NCBI GenBank assembly: GCA_020137815.1
Contig: CM035351.1
Span: 5,569,792 to 5,633,791, forward strand
DNA from: Hormiphora californensis
Lineage: Eukaryota; Ctenophora; Tentaculata; Cydippida; Pleurobrachiidae
DNA: 64,000 bases
Reading direction: 5' to 3'
Shown here: positions 29,560 to 64,000 of the stretch, piece after piece
How the letters are laid out: every line of letters begins with the position of its first letter
Position numbering within the stretch: position 1 is the first letter of the stretch
Program-made: the position numbers and the translations under genes
The notes under the pieces: generated by a model
The model's input: only the letters and a program-made list of their open reading frames with translations
Database searches by the model: none
What the model was told of the DNA's origin: nothing

Positions 29560-64000
<34,441 letters not shown>

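Overview
The window is animal nuclear DNA. It has interrupted genes with GT-AG introns, a eukaryotic tRNA-Arg, non-LTR retrotransposons, MITE-like elements, and metazoan gene families: a TGF-beta type II receptor ectodomain, CCDC77 and a PACT-domain centrosomal protein. Short introns, close gene spacing and genes nested in introns suggest a compact, early-branching animal genome such as a sponge, but the species cannot be fixed from the sequence. Two stretches (about 27.3-27.9 kb and 45.2-47.0 kb) show stretched homopolymers typical of unpolished low-quality read tails. At least two single-base frameshifts in otherwise intact exons also look like assembly errors.

Layout, left to right. Plus strand: the 3' end of a NOL9/Grc3-type polynucleotide kinase (1-726); CCDC77 in ten exons (891-10110); a monoglyceride-lipase-like alpha/beta hydrolase lacking its nucleophilic serine (10418-16358); single-exon protoporphyrinogen oxidase PPOX (16571-18043); ILVBL, a TPP-dependent 2-hydroxyacyl-CoA lyase, in twelve exons (18213-25489); and a TGF-beta type II receptor-like gene (26142-28320). 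A tRNA-Arg(UCG) follows at 28696. Almost everything from 29.5 to 63.0 kb is one minus-strand gene of about 36 exons, encoding a long coiled-coil protein with a C-terminal PACT domain (pericentrin/AKAP9 family).

Three of the plus-strand genes each hold a small minus-strand gene for a secreted or membrane protein inside an intron: an Ig-like type I membrane protein in CCDC77, a discoidin/fucolectin-like secreted protein in the lipase-like gene, and a 69-residue peptide-precursor-like protein with a TATA box in ILVBL.

The most striking pattern is at exon ends. Many splice junctions lie inside tandem duplications or minisatellites whose unit carries the splice site itself; the extreme case is 31 copies of one ILVBL acceptor. 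In addition, a 109-bp hAT-like MITE is present four times. In all three intronic copies its 8-bp target duplication is the first 8 bases of the intron, and the fourth copy lies 30 bp upstream of a start codon. The larger mobile elements are two related EN-RT LINEs, one of them in a three-level nest whose empty site is present elsewhere in the window, and two 5'-truncated LINE tails that both sit inside (GA)n microsatellites.
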